The notes: generated from the sequence alone by a model not told the origin. A stretch of DNA of 64,000 bases from an uncultured Sphaerochaeta sp. (GCF_963677075.1 NZ_OY781873.1:1695715-1759714); one strand, 5' to 3'. Shown: positions 15,017 to 24,586, numbered from the stretch's first letter. Made by a program: numbers and translations.

Positions 15017-16261
15017 ATGACCGGTACACATCAGGAAATATCGTACATTGTTCGTGAGCCCCGTCAGAAGAACACCCGCCTGGCTGAGGAACTCTTTTCA
15101 ATGAAACAAGCCCAGTGCTCCCGCCGATTCCATCGGCAGATTCCAGGATACAGGATGAGTCCACTGCAGGGGCTGCCCAATCTGGCAGCAATGTTCGGTG
15201 TAGGCGGCATCTGGACCAAGGATGAGTCAAGTCGTTTGCAGTTGAACAGTTTCAAGGTCTTGGGGGGATCCTTTGCTCTCTACCGATATCTCCAGAAATT
15301 GCTCGGTCTCTCAGGGTCTGATACTTCTTTTGAGTATCTTGCCAGCCAGGAAGTCAAGGACAAGGTGGGTAACCTTACCTTTGCCAGTGCCACCGACGGT
15401 AATCACGGACGTGGTATTGCTTGGGCGGCAAAACGTCTGGGATTCAAGTGTGTGATCTATGTTCACTCCGAAACCAGTATTCGTCGTATTGACGCGATCA
15501 AGAGCAATGGTGCCAAGGTCGTAATCGTAGATGGAAACTATGATGACGCTGTACGTCAGGTTGCAATCGATGCAGAGGCGAACGGTTGGACCATCATCAG
15601 CGACACAAGCTGGGACAACTATACTGAAATCCCCACCTGGATCATGCAAGGTTATCTTACCTTGCTTGCAGAAACCCAGGAGCAGTTCACCGGTGTGGGT
15701 ATTGTGAAACCAACCCATCTTTTCATCCAGGCAGGTGTTGGTGCCTTGGCTGCCTCTGTAATCGGGTTCTATCATGCTCTCTTTGGCCAGGATGCACCAA
15801 AATGCATCGTGGTTGAGCCGGATAAAGCTCCATGTATCTATGAAAGTGCGCTAGCAGGAGACGGGAAACCTCACTCTGTCGGTGGCGCGCTCGATACCAT
15901 CATGGCAGGACTTGCTTGTGGAGACCCGAGTCCCATCGCATGGGAGATACTCAACGAGGATGCTGATGCCTTCATCAAGGTCCCTGACTACGTGGCCGCA
16001 AAGGGTATGAGAATGTATGCAACGCCGCTTAATGGCGACCCACTCATCATCAGTGGAGAGAGTGGGGCTGTGACGCTCGGTGCCTTTGCCTCCATTATGC
16101 AGTATCCGGGGCTCAAGGATTTGAAGGAAGGTCTTGGGTTGGACGAGGAGAGTCAGGTGCTTTTCATCAATACAGAGGGAAATACCGATCCAATCCACTT
16201 CCGACAGATCATCTGGGAAGGTGCCAATCCGGTTCCCAAGGAGTACTGGCATAATCTGTAG
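15017..16261 (+). CDS. dpaL: Diaminopropionate ammonia-lyase (PLP enzyme)
   Basis: This protein of about 414 residues is a fold-type II PLP enzyme that converts 2,3-diaminopropionate to pyruvate and ammonia. The PLP lysine lies in LNSFKVLGG. The substrate loop is SATDGNHGRGIAWAA and the phosphate-binding glycine loop lies in FIQAGVGALAA. These, and VEPDKAPCIYESALAGDGKP, match YgeX/DpaL closely. ATG 15017 is chosen because GGAGG (15007-15011) is five bases before it; an upstream TTG in frame overlaps that site. It is followed by a strong terminator. It is convergent with the sodium:solute symporter, so they are not co-transcribed. Confidence 0.9.
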   Translation: MTGTHQEISYIVREPRQKNTRLAEELFSMKQAQCSRRFHRQIPGYRMSPLQGLPNLAAMFGVGGIWTKDESSRLQLNSFKVLGGSFALYRYLQKLLGLSGSDTSFEYLASQEVKDKVGNLTFASATDGNHGRGIAWAAKRLGFKCVIYVHSETSIRRIDAIKSNGAKVVIVDGNYDDAVRQVAIDAEANGWTIISDTSWDNYTEIPTWIMQGYLTLLAETQEQFTGVGIVKPTHLFIQAGVGALAASVIGFYHALFGQDAPKCIVVEPDKAPCIYESALAGDGKPHSVGGALDTIMAGLACGDPSPIAWEILNEDADAFIKVPDYVAAKGMRMYATPLNGDPLIISGESGAVTLGAFASIMQYPGLKDLKEGLGLDEESQVLFINTEGNTDPIHFRQIIWEGANPVPKEYWHNL

Positions 16262-16292
16262 AAGCAACAATACTTGATTTCTTAGAAGAGGA

Positions 16293-16320
16293 GCCGTCGC
16301 AAGCTGCGACGGCTTCATTA
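16293..16320 (+). terminator. Terminator after dpaL
   Basis: GCCGTCGCA (16293-16301) and TGCGACGGC (16305-16313) form a 9-bp stem with a 3-nt loop, followed by TTCATTA. It lies 31 bp after the dpaL stop and may also stop the convergent symporter transcript. Confidence 0.75.
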
Positions 16321-16346
16321 ATTAAGAGTGAATTTGTGTTATTTCA

Positions 16347-17792
16347 TCAGTCCTCTTCATAGAGCAGGTCGAATGATTCATTCTTCGGCGGGAATGCCTT
16401 GCTGAAAATAAGGAAGGCCACCAGGCTCACCAGCAGTCCGGGAATGATGTTGTTCAGTCCTGGGATGGAGGGGATGATGCCTTTATCCATCAGGAAAAAT
16501 ACAATACTTCCACTGAGTATCGATGCAGTGGAACCTGCACTTGAGGACTTTTCCCAGAAGTGACCCATAACATAGGGCACGAAGGTACCTGCTGCTCTCA
16601 GGGTGAAAGAGAAGGCCAGGAGGGTGAGGATATTGTCAGCTACCAGAGCGGTAATCAGGCTGAACAGAGCAATAACAACCATGGTGATCTTGGTCACCCT
16701 CATTACCTGCGCGCTTGAGGCTCCCTTGTGGATGAATACCTTGTACAGATCGTTGCCGAAGATGGAACCTGCACCGAGCAAGTCACTGTCTGCCGAGCTC
16801 ATTGTTGCACTGATGATACCGGCAAAGAGAATGCCGGTTACCACTGCTGGCATGGTGGCTACCGCCAGAGCAGGAAGTGCATAGCGGCTGTTGTTTGAAA
16901 GTGCATCGACCACATTCCCGTCAAGCATATTCTGGTTGAACAAACTGAGCATGGTAAGACCAAGAATTACTGGGATGAATGCAAAGAGAAAATTGACGAT
17001 TGCTGCAATGATTGAGCCTTGTACAGCGGCTTTTCCGTCACGAGCAGCATAGTAGCGGGAGACCGCTTCCTGACCAACGGAGAAGGTGGCTACGTACATG
17101 ATGACAAAGCCAATGATCTGGCCCCAGCCTCCAATACCTCCGGTGAGGCTGAAGTGCTCAGCCGGAACCGTTTGTTTGACGGTTGCCCAGCCGCCAGCCA
17201 GTTTGAGCGCAAAGGGAACGGCGATTACCATACCGATAACAATGAGGAATACCTGAATGAAGTCTGTGAGGGTGACAGACCAGAGACCACCCATGACTGC
17301 ATAGACAGTAATAACAATGGTTACAATGATCAGGCTGGTTGTGTAGTCAATCCCAAGCATGACCTCAAGAATTGAAGCAGAAGCCTTGAACTGCCCAGCG
17401 GTCAATCCTACCAGTGCCATCATCATGACAATTGCACTAAACGCTCCACTAAACTTGTCATAACGTCTTCTGAAATACTCAGGAACCGTTTTTACCGAGG
17501 TGGAACGGAACTTCGGAGCAAGGGGGATAAGGATCATGAAAGCGAATCCCATGGCAATGATATACCAAGCAGCGCTCATGCCCCAATTCCCATATGCGTT
17601 GGCGACAACACCGAGAGAGGACCCTCCACCGATTTCCGTAGCTGCCAAGGTTCCGGCCATCAAGAGAGGACCAAGCCTTCTTCCAGCGACCATGAAGTCA
17701 GCATTTGAACTAATCCGCTTTGAGGAGTAGTACCCGATTCCCAACATCATAAGCATGTACAAAACAACGATGAGCGTGATGGTGATATTCAT
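16347..17792 (-). CDS. Sodium:solute symporter (SSS family)
   Basis: This 481-residue inner-membrane protein has about 13 hydrophobic helices. SSS signatures include DFMVAGRRLGPLLMAGTLAATEIGGGSSLG near the N-terminus, YAVMGGLWSVTLTDFIQ around TM6, and SSADSDLLGAGSIFGND. It imports an organic solute with Na+; the substrate cannot be told from sequence. Relatives carry proline, pantothenate, amino acids or sugars. It faces dpaL across a shared terminator. Diaminopropionate or another amino acid is a possible substrate, but that rests only on proximity. The upstream 17793-17950 is very AT-rich and holds its promoter. Confidence 0.85.
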   Translation of the reverse strand: MNITITLIVVLYMLMMLGIGYYSSKRISSNADFMVAGRRLGPLLMAGTLAATEIGGGSSLGVVANAYGNWGMSAAWYIIAMGFAFMILIPLAPKFRSTSVKTVPEYFRRRYDKFSGAFSAIVMMMALVGLTAGQFKASASILEVMLGIDYTTSLIIVTIVITVYAVMGGLWSVTLTDFIQVFLIVIGMVIAVPFALKLAGGWATVKQTVPAEHFSLTGGIGGWGQIIGFVIMYVATFSVGQEAVSRYYAARDGKAAVQGSIIAAIVNFLFAFIPVILGLTMLSLFNQNMLDGNVVDALSNNSRYALPALAVATMPAVVTGILFAGIISATMSSADSDLLGAGSIFGNDLYKVFIHKGASSAQVMRVTKITMVVIALFSLITALVADNILTLLAFSFTLRAAGTFVPYVMGHFWEKSSSAGSTASILSGSIVFFLMDKGIIPSIPGLNNIIPGLLVSLVAFLIFSKAFPPKNESFDLLYEED

Positions 17793-17951
17793 TCCCCATC
17801 CTCCTTCTCCAAAGATGTCAAAGATAAAAATATGATGTTACATGTAATGATAGATGTCAAGAAAATTATGTTTATGTATAAAAAAATATGTAAAATTACT
17901 GTAAAACATAAAATAGTAATATTATATAGCTCATATAGTAGACAATATGAT

Positions 17952-17987
17952 AAAAAAATTCCCATCCTGTCAGAAATAGGATGGGAA
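17952..17987 (-). terminator. Terminator of the ablA-ablB operon
   Basis: TTCCCATCCT (17959-17968) pairs with AGGATGGGAA (17978-17987). On the minus strand a run of seven T follows (17952-17958). It lies 38 bp after the ablB stop. Confidence 0.85.
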
Positions 17988-18025
17988 AATACAGCCAAAA
18001 GTGATAATAAATGTACAAACTATGG

Positions 18026-18865
18026 TCAAACCAAGTTCTTGTACCATACATTCATACTCTCGATATTTCCTGCTATATTGGTATTGTTGTGTAATCTGCC
18101 CCCATAGGTGTAGCCAGCCTTTGCGAAGGTGATGTTCATCCCAGGCGAGATAGCCCTTGCAATGGTGTAGGCTGTGAGAATTCCTCTCTTCCTAAGCTCA
18201 TCTTCCAGGAAAGCAAGTAAGTGAAGGGCATACCCGTTACCTCGTTTCTCAGGAAGGGTTGCAAAATCAGTCATTTCAGAGAATCGTTTATCTTCCTTGA
18301 AGCTGCACTCTCCTGAGGCAAGCGCAACAAGATTGCCATCCTCCTCAATTCCAGCGTAGATGGTACTTTCGTCCATGGTTTTCCTGATGAACGATGGGTC
18401 ATTAATTGGAAAAGGGTAGGAGTCAAAGACCTTGCCATAGATTGTAGCCATTGACGCAGCATCCTCTTTGGAGCATAGACGTACAGAGTATTTCTGGCTT
18501 GGTTTCCTTCGCTTAACAGAAAGAGCCAATGCAAGCACGCTTTCATATTCAGAACAGAGCTTCTCTTCCTGGCGTTTTTTGTCAAGGAACTTTCCAAGGA
18601 AAAGCCCCTCTTCCTCGCCGTGGAACAACTTTTCTGCTGTTGCCTCAATCAGGAATCCAGCCTCCAGGAATGGCGCAGAGATGGAGCGGGGAATCTTGGT
18701 GAAGATTTTCCCGTAACCGTTCTCTTCTGCCAATTTCACCAATTTGGGAATCAGGAGCGAAACATCCGCAGAGCCGGGATCCATCAAGTAGATCCGGTCA
18801 TTGCTTTTACCATGTTGGACAAGCGCCCCATCCAAATGCAACAAGGTGTCGTTTGTATCACCCAT
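18026..18865 (-). CDS. ablB: Beta-lysine N-acetyltransferase AblB
   Basis: This 279-residue protein has a GNAT acyltransferase domain in its second half: residues about 125-270 with EEDGNLVALASGECSF, TDFATLPEKRGNGYALHLLAFLEDEL (acetyl-CoA loop RGNGYA) and ARAISPGMNITFAKAGY. The N-terminal half matches the extra domain of putative beta-lysine acetyltransferases. The enzyme acetylates L-beta-lysine to N-epsilon-acetyl-beta-lysine, a compatible solute known from methanogens and some bacteria. It starts two bases after the ablA stop, giving the classic ablA-ablB pair. Osmotic control is expected from the family. Confidence 0.88.
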   Translation of the reverse strand: MGDTNDTLLHLDGALVQHGKSNDRIYLMDPGSADVSLLIPKLVKLAEENGYGKIFTKIPRSISAPFLEAGFLIEATAEKLFHGEEEGLFLGKFLDKKRQEEKLCSEYESVLALALSVKRRKPSQKYSVRLCSKEDAASMATIYGKVFDSYPFPINDPSFIRKTMDESTIYAGIEEDGNLVALASGECSFKEDKRFSEMTDFATLPEKRGNGYALHLLAFLEDELRKRGILTAYTIARAISPGMNITFAKAGYTYGGRLHNNTNIAGNIESMNVWYKNLV

Positions 18866-18867
18866 TC

Positions 18868-20199
18868 CTAGCGCTCCTCTTCACCGTTGGCTTCAGCATA
18901 TGCCTCGCTTACCGATACATGCCCCTCAGGCGTCAGGGAATAACTGTCATCGTAATCTGCCAAGAGCTTTTCAATACCGTATGCCTTGAACTCATCACTG
19001 TCATCCAGTTTCAACTCAAGGGTGCATTTCTCACAGTTGCGGTCGCACATCACGGATGTGTAACTGTCTGGTTCACGGTAGGTAGTGATGACACCCTCGA
19101 AGTTACGAAGAATTACCTTGTTCGTGGACCAGGAGAGAATATAGTTGGGCATGATGGGAATCTTTCCGCCACCGCCCGGTGCATCGATCACATAGGTTGG
19201 AACACAGAAACCACTGGTATGGCCCCTGAGGCTCTCCATTATCTCGATACCCTTTCCGACTGAGGTCCTGAAATGGGTGAGTCCCTCAGAGAGGTCACAC
19301 TGGTAGAGGTAGTAGGGTCGTACCCTGCTATAGGTCAATTTCTGGACAAGTTTCTTCATGATCCTGGGGCAGTCGTTCACGTCATTAAGCAGAACTGACT
19401 GGTTTCCCATGGGGATTCCTGCATCAGCGAGCATCTCCACTGCCTTTCGCGAGGACTTGGTAAGTTCACGCGGGTGGTTGAACTGGGTGTTGATCCAAAG
19501 GGGGTGGTACTTCTTGAGCATATTCACCAGCTTTTCATTCACCCGGTAGGGGAGTACCACGGGAATCCTGGTTCCGATTCTGATAATCTCAACATGCTCG
19601 ATGGCTCTCAATTCTGAGAGAATCCACTCTAGGTACTCATCAGAGAGCATCAAGGGGTCTCCACCACTGAGCAGGACATCGCGAACCTGTGGGGTGTTCC
19701 TGATGTAATCAAGTCCTGCTTTTATCTGCTGGCGGTCTGGTATGCTGTCCACATCGCCAACCTTGCGCTTCCTGGTGCAATGACGGCAATACATTGCACA
19801 GGTATTGCTGATCAAGAAGAGCACACGGTCTGGATAACGGTGTGTGATACCGGTAACCGGGCTGTCTGCATCCTCGTGCAAGGGATCTTCCATATCATAG
19901 TCTGCAATATCCAACTCACGTACATCGGGGAACGACTGCTTGAAAATGGGATCATTCTCCACATTGTCAGTATCGATGAGCGAGAGATAATAGGGTGTGA
20001 TGGCCATGGGAAACTTTGCAATAGTTGCCTCAATATCCTTCCGTTTTGCTTCCGGGAACGTGTAGTCAAGCAGCTTCTCAAACGTTGCAACATCCTTGAT
20101 ACAATGCTTGAGCTGCCATTTCCAGTCACGCCAGCGTTCTCTACTGACATCGGTATCGAAACGGTCTACTATCTGCTGTTCTGAATCGGTAAATTGCAT
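18868..20199 (-). CDS. ablA: L-lysine 2,3-aminomutase AblA/KamA (radical SAM)
   Basis: This protein of about 443 residues is a radical-SAM and PLP enzyme that isomerises L-lysine to L-beta-lysine. The [4Fe-4S] motif is CAMYCRHC (Cys134, Cys138, Cys141 from this start). The following RKRKVGD and the [14 protein letters not shown] loop match lysine aminomutases. The late [10 protein letters not shown] motif is the PLP-lysine region, and a C-terminal CDRNCEKC zinc-type cluster is present. ATG 20199 is chosen because AGGAAAG lies four bases upstream; an in-frame ATG further up would add residues the family lacks. The leader is about 120 nt from a good promoter. Lysine fermentation is less likely, because no downstream fermentation genes are present. 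Confidence 0.92.
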   Translation of the reverse strand: MQFTDSEQQIVDRFDTDVSRERWRDWKWQLKHCIKDVATFEKLLDYTFPEAKRKDIEATIAKFPMAITPYYLSLIDTDNVENDPIFKQSFPDVRELDIADYDMEDPLHEDADSPVTGITHRYPDRVLFLISNTCAMYCRHCTRKRKVGDVDSIPDRQQIKAGLDYIRNTPQVRDVLLSGGDPLMLSDEYLEWILSELRAIEHVEIIRIGTRIPVVLPYRVNEKLVNMLKKYHPLWINTQFNHPRELTKSSRKAVEMLADAGIPMGNQSVLLNDVNDCPRIMKKLVQKLTYSRVRPYYLYQCDLSEGLTHFRTSVGKGIEIMESLRGHTSGFCVPTYVIDAPGGGGKIPIMPNYILSWSTNKVILRNFEGVITTYREPDSYTSVMCDRNCEKCTLELKLDDSDEFKAYGIEKLLADYDDSYSLTPEGHVSVSEAYAEANGEEER

Positions 20200-20326
20200 G
20201 GGTCTTTCCTGTACGGTTCTCTTCTGGTGATGTTCCATAGGCAAAGAATCCCCATGGCACACAGAAAGTCTGTGGTCGAATGATTGCTCCGATCAATTGG
20301 CAACTATTCTTGTATTGGATGAAGCT

Positions 20327-20355
20327 ATTATAACATGTTTTTGACATTACTGCAA
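20327..20355 (-). promoter_or_regulatory. ablA promoter
   Basis: On the minus strand, -35 TTGCAG (20350-20355) and a perfect -10 TATAAT (20327-20332) are 17 bp apart. This gives a leader of about 120 nt before the ablA start. The remaining 20200-20503 interval holds this leader and the terminator of the next gene upstream. Confidence 0.7.
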
Positions 20356-20449
20356 CAAAACGACAAGAACTAATATAGAAAAGATGTTTTATGCCTCTTT
20401 TTCTCTTGCAATGTAAACAAGTTGTGCAGGTAGTCTGGTGAAAGGAGCC

Positions 20450-20476
20450 GAAAAGAAGAGGGAGGCTCAGCCTCCC
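20450..20476 (-). terminator. Terminator of envelope protein gene
   Basis: GGGAGGC and GCCTCCC (within 20460-20476) form a short-loop stem that continues on the minus strand as CTCTTCTTTT. It lies 27 bp after the stop of the 20504-21037 gene. Confidence 0.8.
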
Positions 20477-20503
20477 CCCAAGTATGCTGATCAGCACAGA
20501 ATT

Positions 20504-21037
20504 CTAGAATGCATACAACACGCCGACAGTAGAGGTGAGTAATCCTGCAAGTGGGAAAAGGGGATTGAAGACAACTCCTCCATCGAAGGTATCATCATCC
20601 TCGATAAATCCATATGCCATGACAGGGATGTTCAGGTTCACAAATATTCCAGTATTCTTGTTCGGAATCCAGTACTCTCCCTTCACTACAGCACCAGCCA
20701 ATCCCAGGACAACCGGACCGAAGTTGGTGAAAGCGGTGGTCCCCAGACCAATTTTCATATCAAAATTTTCACTGAGCGCGAACGCTTGGCTGATATCTGC
20801 ATTGAACGTGTAGATATCGAAGAATTTTTCTTCTGAGTCTGTGGTTGAAGCAATGTAGGTGATCCCCATAGGATAGTTGACTCCTGCTTGCAGATAGAGA
20901 TCTCCAAGTCCTACGTCGACCAATACTCCTGTGGTGGTAAATCCCAACTGGGCACCGACTGCAACGCTGTTCTCCCGAGCGGAGAGCGTTCCAAGTGACA
21001 AAACAAGCACAAGTAGCAATATAGTAGTACGTTTCAT
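20504..21037 (-). CDS. Small outer-membrane beta-barrel-like protein
   Basis: This protein of about 177 residues has a signal peptide (MKRTTILLLVLVLSLGTLSA). The mature part is made of alternating hydrophobic/polar strands rich in Gly, Phe, Tyr and Asn (VAVGAQLGFTTTGVLVDVGLGDLYLQAGVNYPMG and onward) and ends in VGVLYAF with a terminal Phe. This fits an 8-stranded barrel of the OmpA/OprF-like or lipid A-modifying size class. ATG 21037 is preferred because AGGAG is seven bases upstream. No named family is recognised. It stands alone between terminators. Confidence 0.6.
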   Translation of the reverse strand: MKRTTILLLVLVLSLGTLSARENSVAVGAQLGFTTTGVLVDVGLGDLYLQAGVNYPMGITYIASTTDSEEKFFDIYTFNADISQAFALSENFDMKIGLGTTAFTNFGPVVLGLAGAVVKGEYWIPNKNTGIFVNLNIPVMAYGFIEDDDTFDGGVVFNPLFPLAGLLTSTVGVLYAF

Positions 21038-21115
21038 AGTTGGCTCCTCTGCATTCAGTTTCTCATACTGTGAGAACAAACACGAGCCTGTAGGGTGACA
21101 AAATTGAAAAAATGT

Positions 21116-21775
21116 CTAGTGATAGTGAATGGTATTGGCCAGGCGTATGATCTCAAAGCGATCTTTCACCTCCAATTTTGAATATATGGAGCTGATATTG
21201 TTACGTACCGTCTGCTCCGCAAGAAAAAGTCGGTCTGCTATCTGTTGGTTGTCATAGCCGGTGGCGATGAGGCCGAAGATCTCTTTCTCACGTGATGTAA
21301 GGGTATCGAACCATTCAAAACTGCCGGATACCTCAGGAATTTTCGGGCTGGTTCCATCGTACATGGTATTGATCAACTTGGCTGCGATCTTTGGGGAAAT
21401 CTGTACCAGTCCTGATTGCAACGCCCTGATGGCAGCTATCAATTCAGTAGGTGATATATCCTTCAGGAGATACCCGGCTGACCCAATTCGCAGTGCTTCC
21501 CTCACATACTCATCCTCATCATAGGTGGAGAGCATGACCACCTTGATAGAAGGGTTTTGCTTGAGGATTTCCCGGGTGGCTTCCACCCCGTTGATATCAG
21601 GAAGATGGACATCCATCAGTATTACATCAGGTACTTCCTCCAGGGCCATCTGTATGGCGCTGGTTCCATTCTTCGCGATTCCTATTACCTGGAAATCGTC
21701 CACATAGCTCTCCAAGCTCATTCTCAAGCTCTGAACGAAGAGTGGCTGGTCATCAACCAACAGAATTCGAATCAT
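21116..21775 (-). CDS. NarL/LuxR-type response regulator
   Basis: This 219-residue protein has an N-terminal receiver domain: acidic pocket DD at residues 8-9, phospho-acceptor Asp in VILMDVHLP at about 55, Thr/Ser in MLSTYDE and Lys in LLKDIS. The C-terminal LuxR helix-turn-helix has LTSREKEIFGLIATGYDNQQIADRLFLAEQTVRNNISSIYSKL. It overlaps the sensor kinase gene by 23 bp, so the two form a pair. Its targets are unknown. The divergent sugar-binding protein/beta-galactosidase genes next to the kinase are an obvious candidate but unproven. Confidence 0.9.
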   Translation of the reverse strand: MIRILLVDDQPLFVQSLRMSLESYVDDFQVIGIAKNGTSAIQMALEEVPDVILMDVHLPDINGVEATREILKQNPSIKVVMLSTYDEDEYVREALRIGSAGYLLKDISPTELIAAIRALQSGLVQISPKIAAKLINTMYDGTSPKIPEVSGSFEWFDTLTSREKEIFGLIATGYDNQQIADRLFLAEQTVRNNISSIYSKLEVKDRFEIIRLANTIHYH

Positions 21776-23036
21776 GTGTGTGCTCCTTTTGCAGTGGGAT
21801 GGTAACGGTTAGTTGGAAGCCTCCCTCCGGGGCATTCTCTGCATGGACTGTACCGCCGAGCTTGCTGATTCGCTCCTCCATGCCGGCAAGTCCAATACCT
21901 TTGACAATTTTCTTTGCTCCACTACCATTGTCCAGGATGATGACTTGTACCTGGTCTCTGATAATCCAGAAGAGCATCCTGACCTGCGTCGCATGTCCAT
22001 GCCGCAGGGCGTTGGTCAGTCCTTCTTGTACCACTCTATACAAGACCAGATCGATCTCATCACCGAAGGAGGCAGGCAAATTCCCCGCCTCAATATCCAC
22101 GGTAACCCCGGTGGTTCCTTCAAAAATCTTCTTGATCTTGTAGATTGCCTTAATTCCAGTCTCCCGATCCTGTTCATTGGTCCTGAGCAAGTGTAGAGCC
22201 TTCCTGGTTTCTGTCAATCCTTCTTGTGCTTGGCTGCGTGCAGCTGAGCACATCTCACTGGTTTTTTCGCTGTTTCTACATCCAGTTGAGACAATGGCAT
22301 CCATCATTGCAATGATATTGGTGAACATATACCCACTGATGTCATGGATTTCCCGACTGATACGAAAACGCTCCTTTTTTGCGGCCTCAATCTCCGCAGT
22401 CCTTGCGTATGATTGCAGGCTCTGGCTGAAAACGGTGAGCTTGGTGATGGTGGTATTTAGGATGGTAATCTGCTCTTGGGCTTTCAAATAAAGCTGTCGG
22501 TACTGAGTAAGGACAACCTGTAAGAGTGAAGCGCCCAAGGATATGGAAAAGAATGCCCAGAGTTCAGGGATTTCTGCATTTCTGAGAGCAAGATTCAGTT
22601 CATTCTCCCCAAGCAGCCTTGGCAGTTGCAACAAAGCTACTCCAGTGGTGGAAAGTATTGGGCAGAGAATCAGACTAATAGGGAAGGAGCAACAGACAAG
22701 TAGTACACTCTGGAAAGCCAGGAAGAGTGAGAGACGAATGGTGAGAAAATCGTTTAATGAGTATCCAATAACCCATAGGGCGGTAAGGGAGAGAAAAATC
22801 AGCAGAAGAATTGCCAGAAGATTGCGCGATTGGGTAAGCAGGAAGATACAAAAACAGTAGAAAGCGAAGAAGACAAAAAATGTGCGATAGAACTCAAACG
22901 CTCGGGTACTCTCTCCACTGTTGAATCCATAGGTAAGGAGAAACTCTACAAGACCGAGGGCAAGAAGGAATCCTGCGTAACCATACAGGGCACGCTCAAA
23001 GGGTGTCGTTCTTCTGGATTGCTCACTTTCAACCAT
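21753..23036 (-). CDS. NarX/DesK-type sensor histidine kinase
   Basis: This protein of about 427 residues starts at ATG 23036 (MVESEQSRRTTPF). It has six or more transmembrane helices in the first ~190 residues, a coiled linker, and a HisKA_3 dimerisation domain with the phospho-His in KERFRISREIHDISGYMFTNI. The ATPase has EGLTNALRHGHATQVRM (N box), LDNGSGAKKIVKGIGLAGMEERI (G boxes) and GGFQLTVTIPL. It therefore senses through its membrane domain, and no extracellular ligand domain is seen. It is transcribed away from the sugar transporter operon and shares its intergenic region. Confidence 0.85.
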   Translation of the reverse strand: MVESEQSRRTTPFERALYGYAGFLLALGLVEFLLTYGFNSGESTRAFEFYRTFFVFFAFYCFCIFLLTQSRNLLAILLLIFLSLTALWVIGYSLNDFLTIRLSLFLAFQSVLLVCCSFPISLILCPILSTTGVALLQLPRLLGENELNLALRNAEIPELWAFFSISLGASLLQVVLTQYRQLYLKAQEQITILNTTITKLTVFSQSLQSYARTAEIEAAKKERFRISREIHDISGYMFTNIIAMMDAIVSTGCRNSEKTSEMCSAARSQAQEGLTETRKALHLLRTNEQDRETGIKAIYKIKKIFEGTTGVTVDIEAGNLPASFGDEIDLVLYRVVQEGLTNALRHGHATQVRMLFWIIRDQVQVIILDNGSGAKKIVKGIGLAGMEERISKLGGTVHAENAPEGGFQLTVTIPLQKEHTHDSNSVG

Positions 23037-23120
23037 TGGAGACAGTATACCATAAGGAGGATGAGAGTCGGTATTTTTGTACCGGAAGAAGGCCGAAAAA
23101 AAAGATGTTTTCAGTATTCT

Positions 23121-23194
23121 TGTCACTTTCGCTGTGACAGGCCTGCCCCTATCATGAAACAATAGAAAACGTAGCAAGCTTGTTCAAAGAACAA
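23121..23194 (+). promoter_or_regulatory. Two dyads in the divergent kinase/sugar-operon control region
   Basis: TGTCAC-TTTCGCT-GTGACA (23121-23139) and TTGTTC-AAA-GAACAA (23180-23194) are perfect inverted repeats in the 172-bp gap between the kinase and the binding-protein gene. The second ends right before the AGGAGG ribosome site. Both resemble operator dyads. The cognate regulator cannot be named. Confidence 0.45.
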
Positions 23195-23208
23195 CGAGGA
23201 GGAATGCA

Positions 23209-24507
23209 ATGAAGAAAATGTTGTATGTGCTATTGGTTCTGGTGCTGGGATCAACCATGCTATTCGCCGGTGGTGCTGGAGAGAAAGAAGCTGAGGTTGT
23301 AGACCCAAATGCCCCAATCACCCTGACGGTATGGTGCTGGGATCCGATGTTCAATATCTATGCCATGGAGGAGGCGGCAAAGATTTACAAGGACATCAAG
23401 CCAAATGTAACCATCAATGTGGTTGAGACACCCTGGAATGACCTGCAGCAGAAGTTGATCACCAGTCTCAGTGCCAATGCCACCGAGAATCTTCCGGACA
23501 TCATCCTGATGCAGGATAACGCAATCCAGAAGAACGTGATGACCTATCCTGAAGCCTTTGTACCTCTCAATGGTAAGATTGACCTTAGCCAGTTTGCCCA
23601 GTTCAAGGTTGATGTTGGTACCATTGATGGTAACCACTATGGAGTTCCCTTTGACAACGGAGCAACCGGTACATTCCTCAGAAGGGACATCGTTGAGAAA
23701 GCCGGTCTCAAAGTAAGTGATTTCAACGACATAACCTGGGAACGCTTCATCGAGCTAGGCAAGATTGTCAAGCAGAAGACCGGTGTAGCTATGATCAGCA
23801 CGGTGGCCAATGAGCCCGATTTCCCCATGTTGATGCTGCAAAGTGCAGGCACGTGGATGTTCAATGAGGATGGAAGTGCCTACATCAAGGACAATCCTGT
23901 CCTCAAGGAAGCACTCCGTATTACCAAGGAGATGGTAGAGAGTGGTGTTTGTCTGCTTGTGCCAGATTGGAATGCCTATATTGCAACGCTGAACAACGGA
24001 ACAGTTGCTTCCACCATCAACGGCTGCTGGATCAGTGGATCCATCCAGGCCGAGGAGTCCCAGAAGGGCCTGTGGGCTGTTGCAAATACTCCCAGGTTTG
24101 CAAATATCAGCAGTTCTGTGAACTACTCCAGCCAGGGTGGTTCAGGTTGGATGGTCATGGCAAACTCCAAGCATCCTGATGTTGCCATCGATTTCCTGGC
24201 AAAGACTTTTGGTGGAAGCGTCGAACTGTATGAGACCATTCTGCCAACCAGTGGAGCAATTGCAACTTGGCTTCCCGCCGCAGAAAGCCCGGTTTATGCG
24301 ACCCCCATTGAGTTCTTTGGTGGTCAGAAGATCTATGAGGACCTGGTAGGTTTTGCTGGCAAGGTTCCAAACGTCAAGTACGGTGTTTTCAACTATGAAG
24401 CCCGAGATGCCATCGCCCGTGCATTGAGCGAAGTAATGCAGGGAACGGACATTGATGCAGCGCTTGGGACTGCACAGAAGAATGTCGAATTCCTGATGAG
24501 CGAGTAG
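23209..24507 (+). CDS. ABC transporter sugar-binding protein (family 1)
   Basis: This 432-residue extracellular solute-binding protein has a signal region MKKMLYVLLVLVLGSTMLFAGGAGEKEAE, whose FAGG-EK end is common in spirochaete binding proteins. The fold is of the maltose/oligosaccharide class: ITLTVWCWDPMFNIY, LPDIILMQDN, YGVPFDNGATGTFLRRDIVEKAG and INGCWISGSIQ. It delivers its ligand to the two permeases that follow, and with the beta-galactosidase at the end of the operon a beta-galactoside is the likely ligand. The ATPase subunit is absent here and is presumably a shared MsmK-type protein encoded elsewhere. AGGAGG lies seven bases upstream. Confidence 0.9.
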   Translation: MKKMLYVLLVLVLGSTMLFAGGAGEKEAEVVDPNAPITLTVWCWDPMFNIYAMEEAAKIYKDIKPNVTINVVETPWNDLQQKLITSLSANATENLPDIILMQDNAIQKNVMTYPEAFVPLNGKIDLSQFAQFKVDVGTIDGNHYGVPFDNGATGTFLRRDIVEKAGLKVSDFNDITWERFIELGKIVKQKTGVAMISTVANEPDFPMLMLQSAGTWMFNEDGSAYIKDNPVLKEALRITKEMVESGVCLLVPDWNAYIATLNNGTVASTINGCWISGSIQAEESQKGLWAVANTPRFANISSSVNYSSQGGSGWMVMANSKHPDVAIDFLAKTFGGSVELYETILPTSGAIATWLPAAESPVYATPIEFFGGQKIYEDLVGFAGKVPNVKYGVFNYEARDAIARALSEVMQGTDIDAALGTAQKNVEFLMSE

Positions 24508-24524
24508 TTTTAGTCCACATCGAT

Positions 24525-24557
24525 ATCCGATACCGCTGTATACGGGCGGTATCGGAT
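24525..24557 (+). other. Intercistronic hairpin after binding-protein gene
   Basis: ATCCGATACCG (24525-24535) and CGGTATCGGAT (24547-24557) form a perfect 11-bp stem without a T-tract. Such stem-loops between binding-protein and permease genes commonly stabilise the upstream message and so raise binding-protein dosage (inference for this case). Confidence 0.7.
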
Positions 24558-24586
24558 TTGTACCGGCATAGATAAGGGAAACCGTC

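Noticed and set aside
15017..17792. dpaL and the sodium symporter as one operon
   Set aside because: They are convergent with a terminator between them, so a functional link is not shown by transcription.
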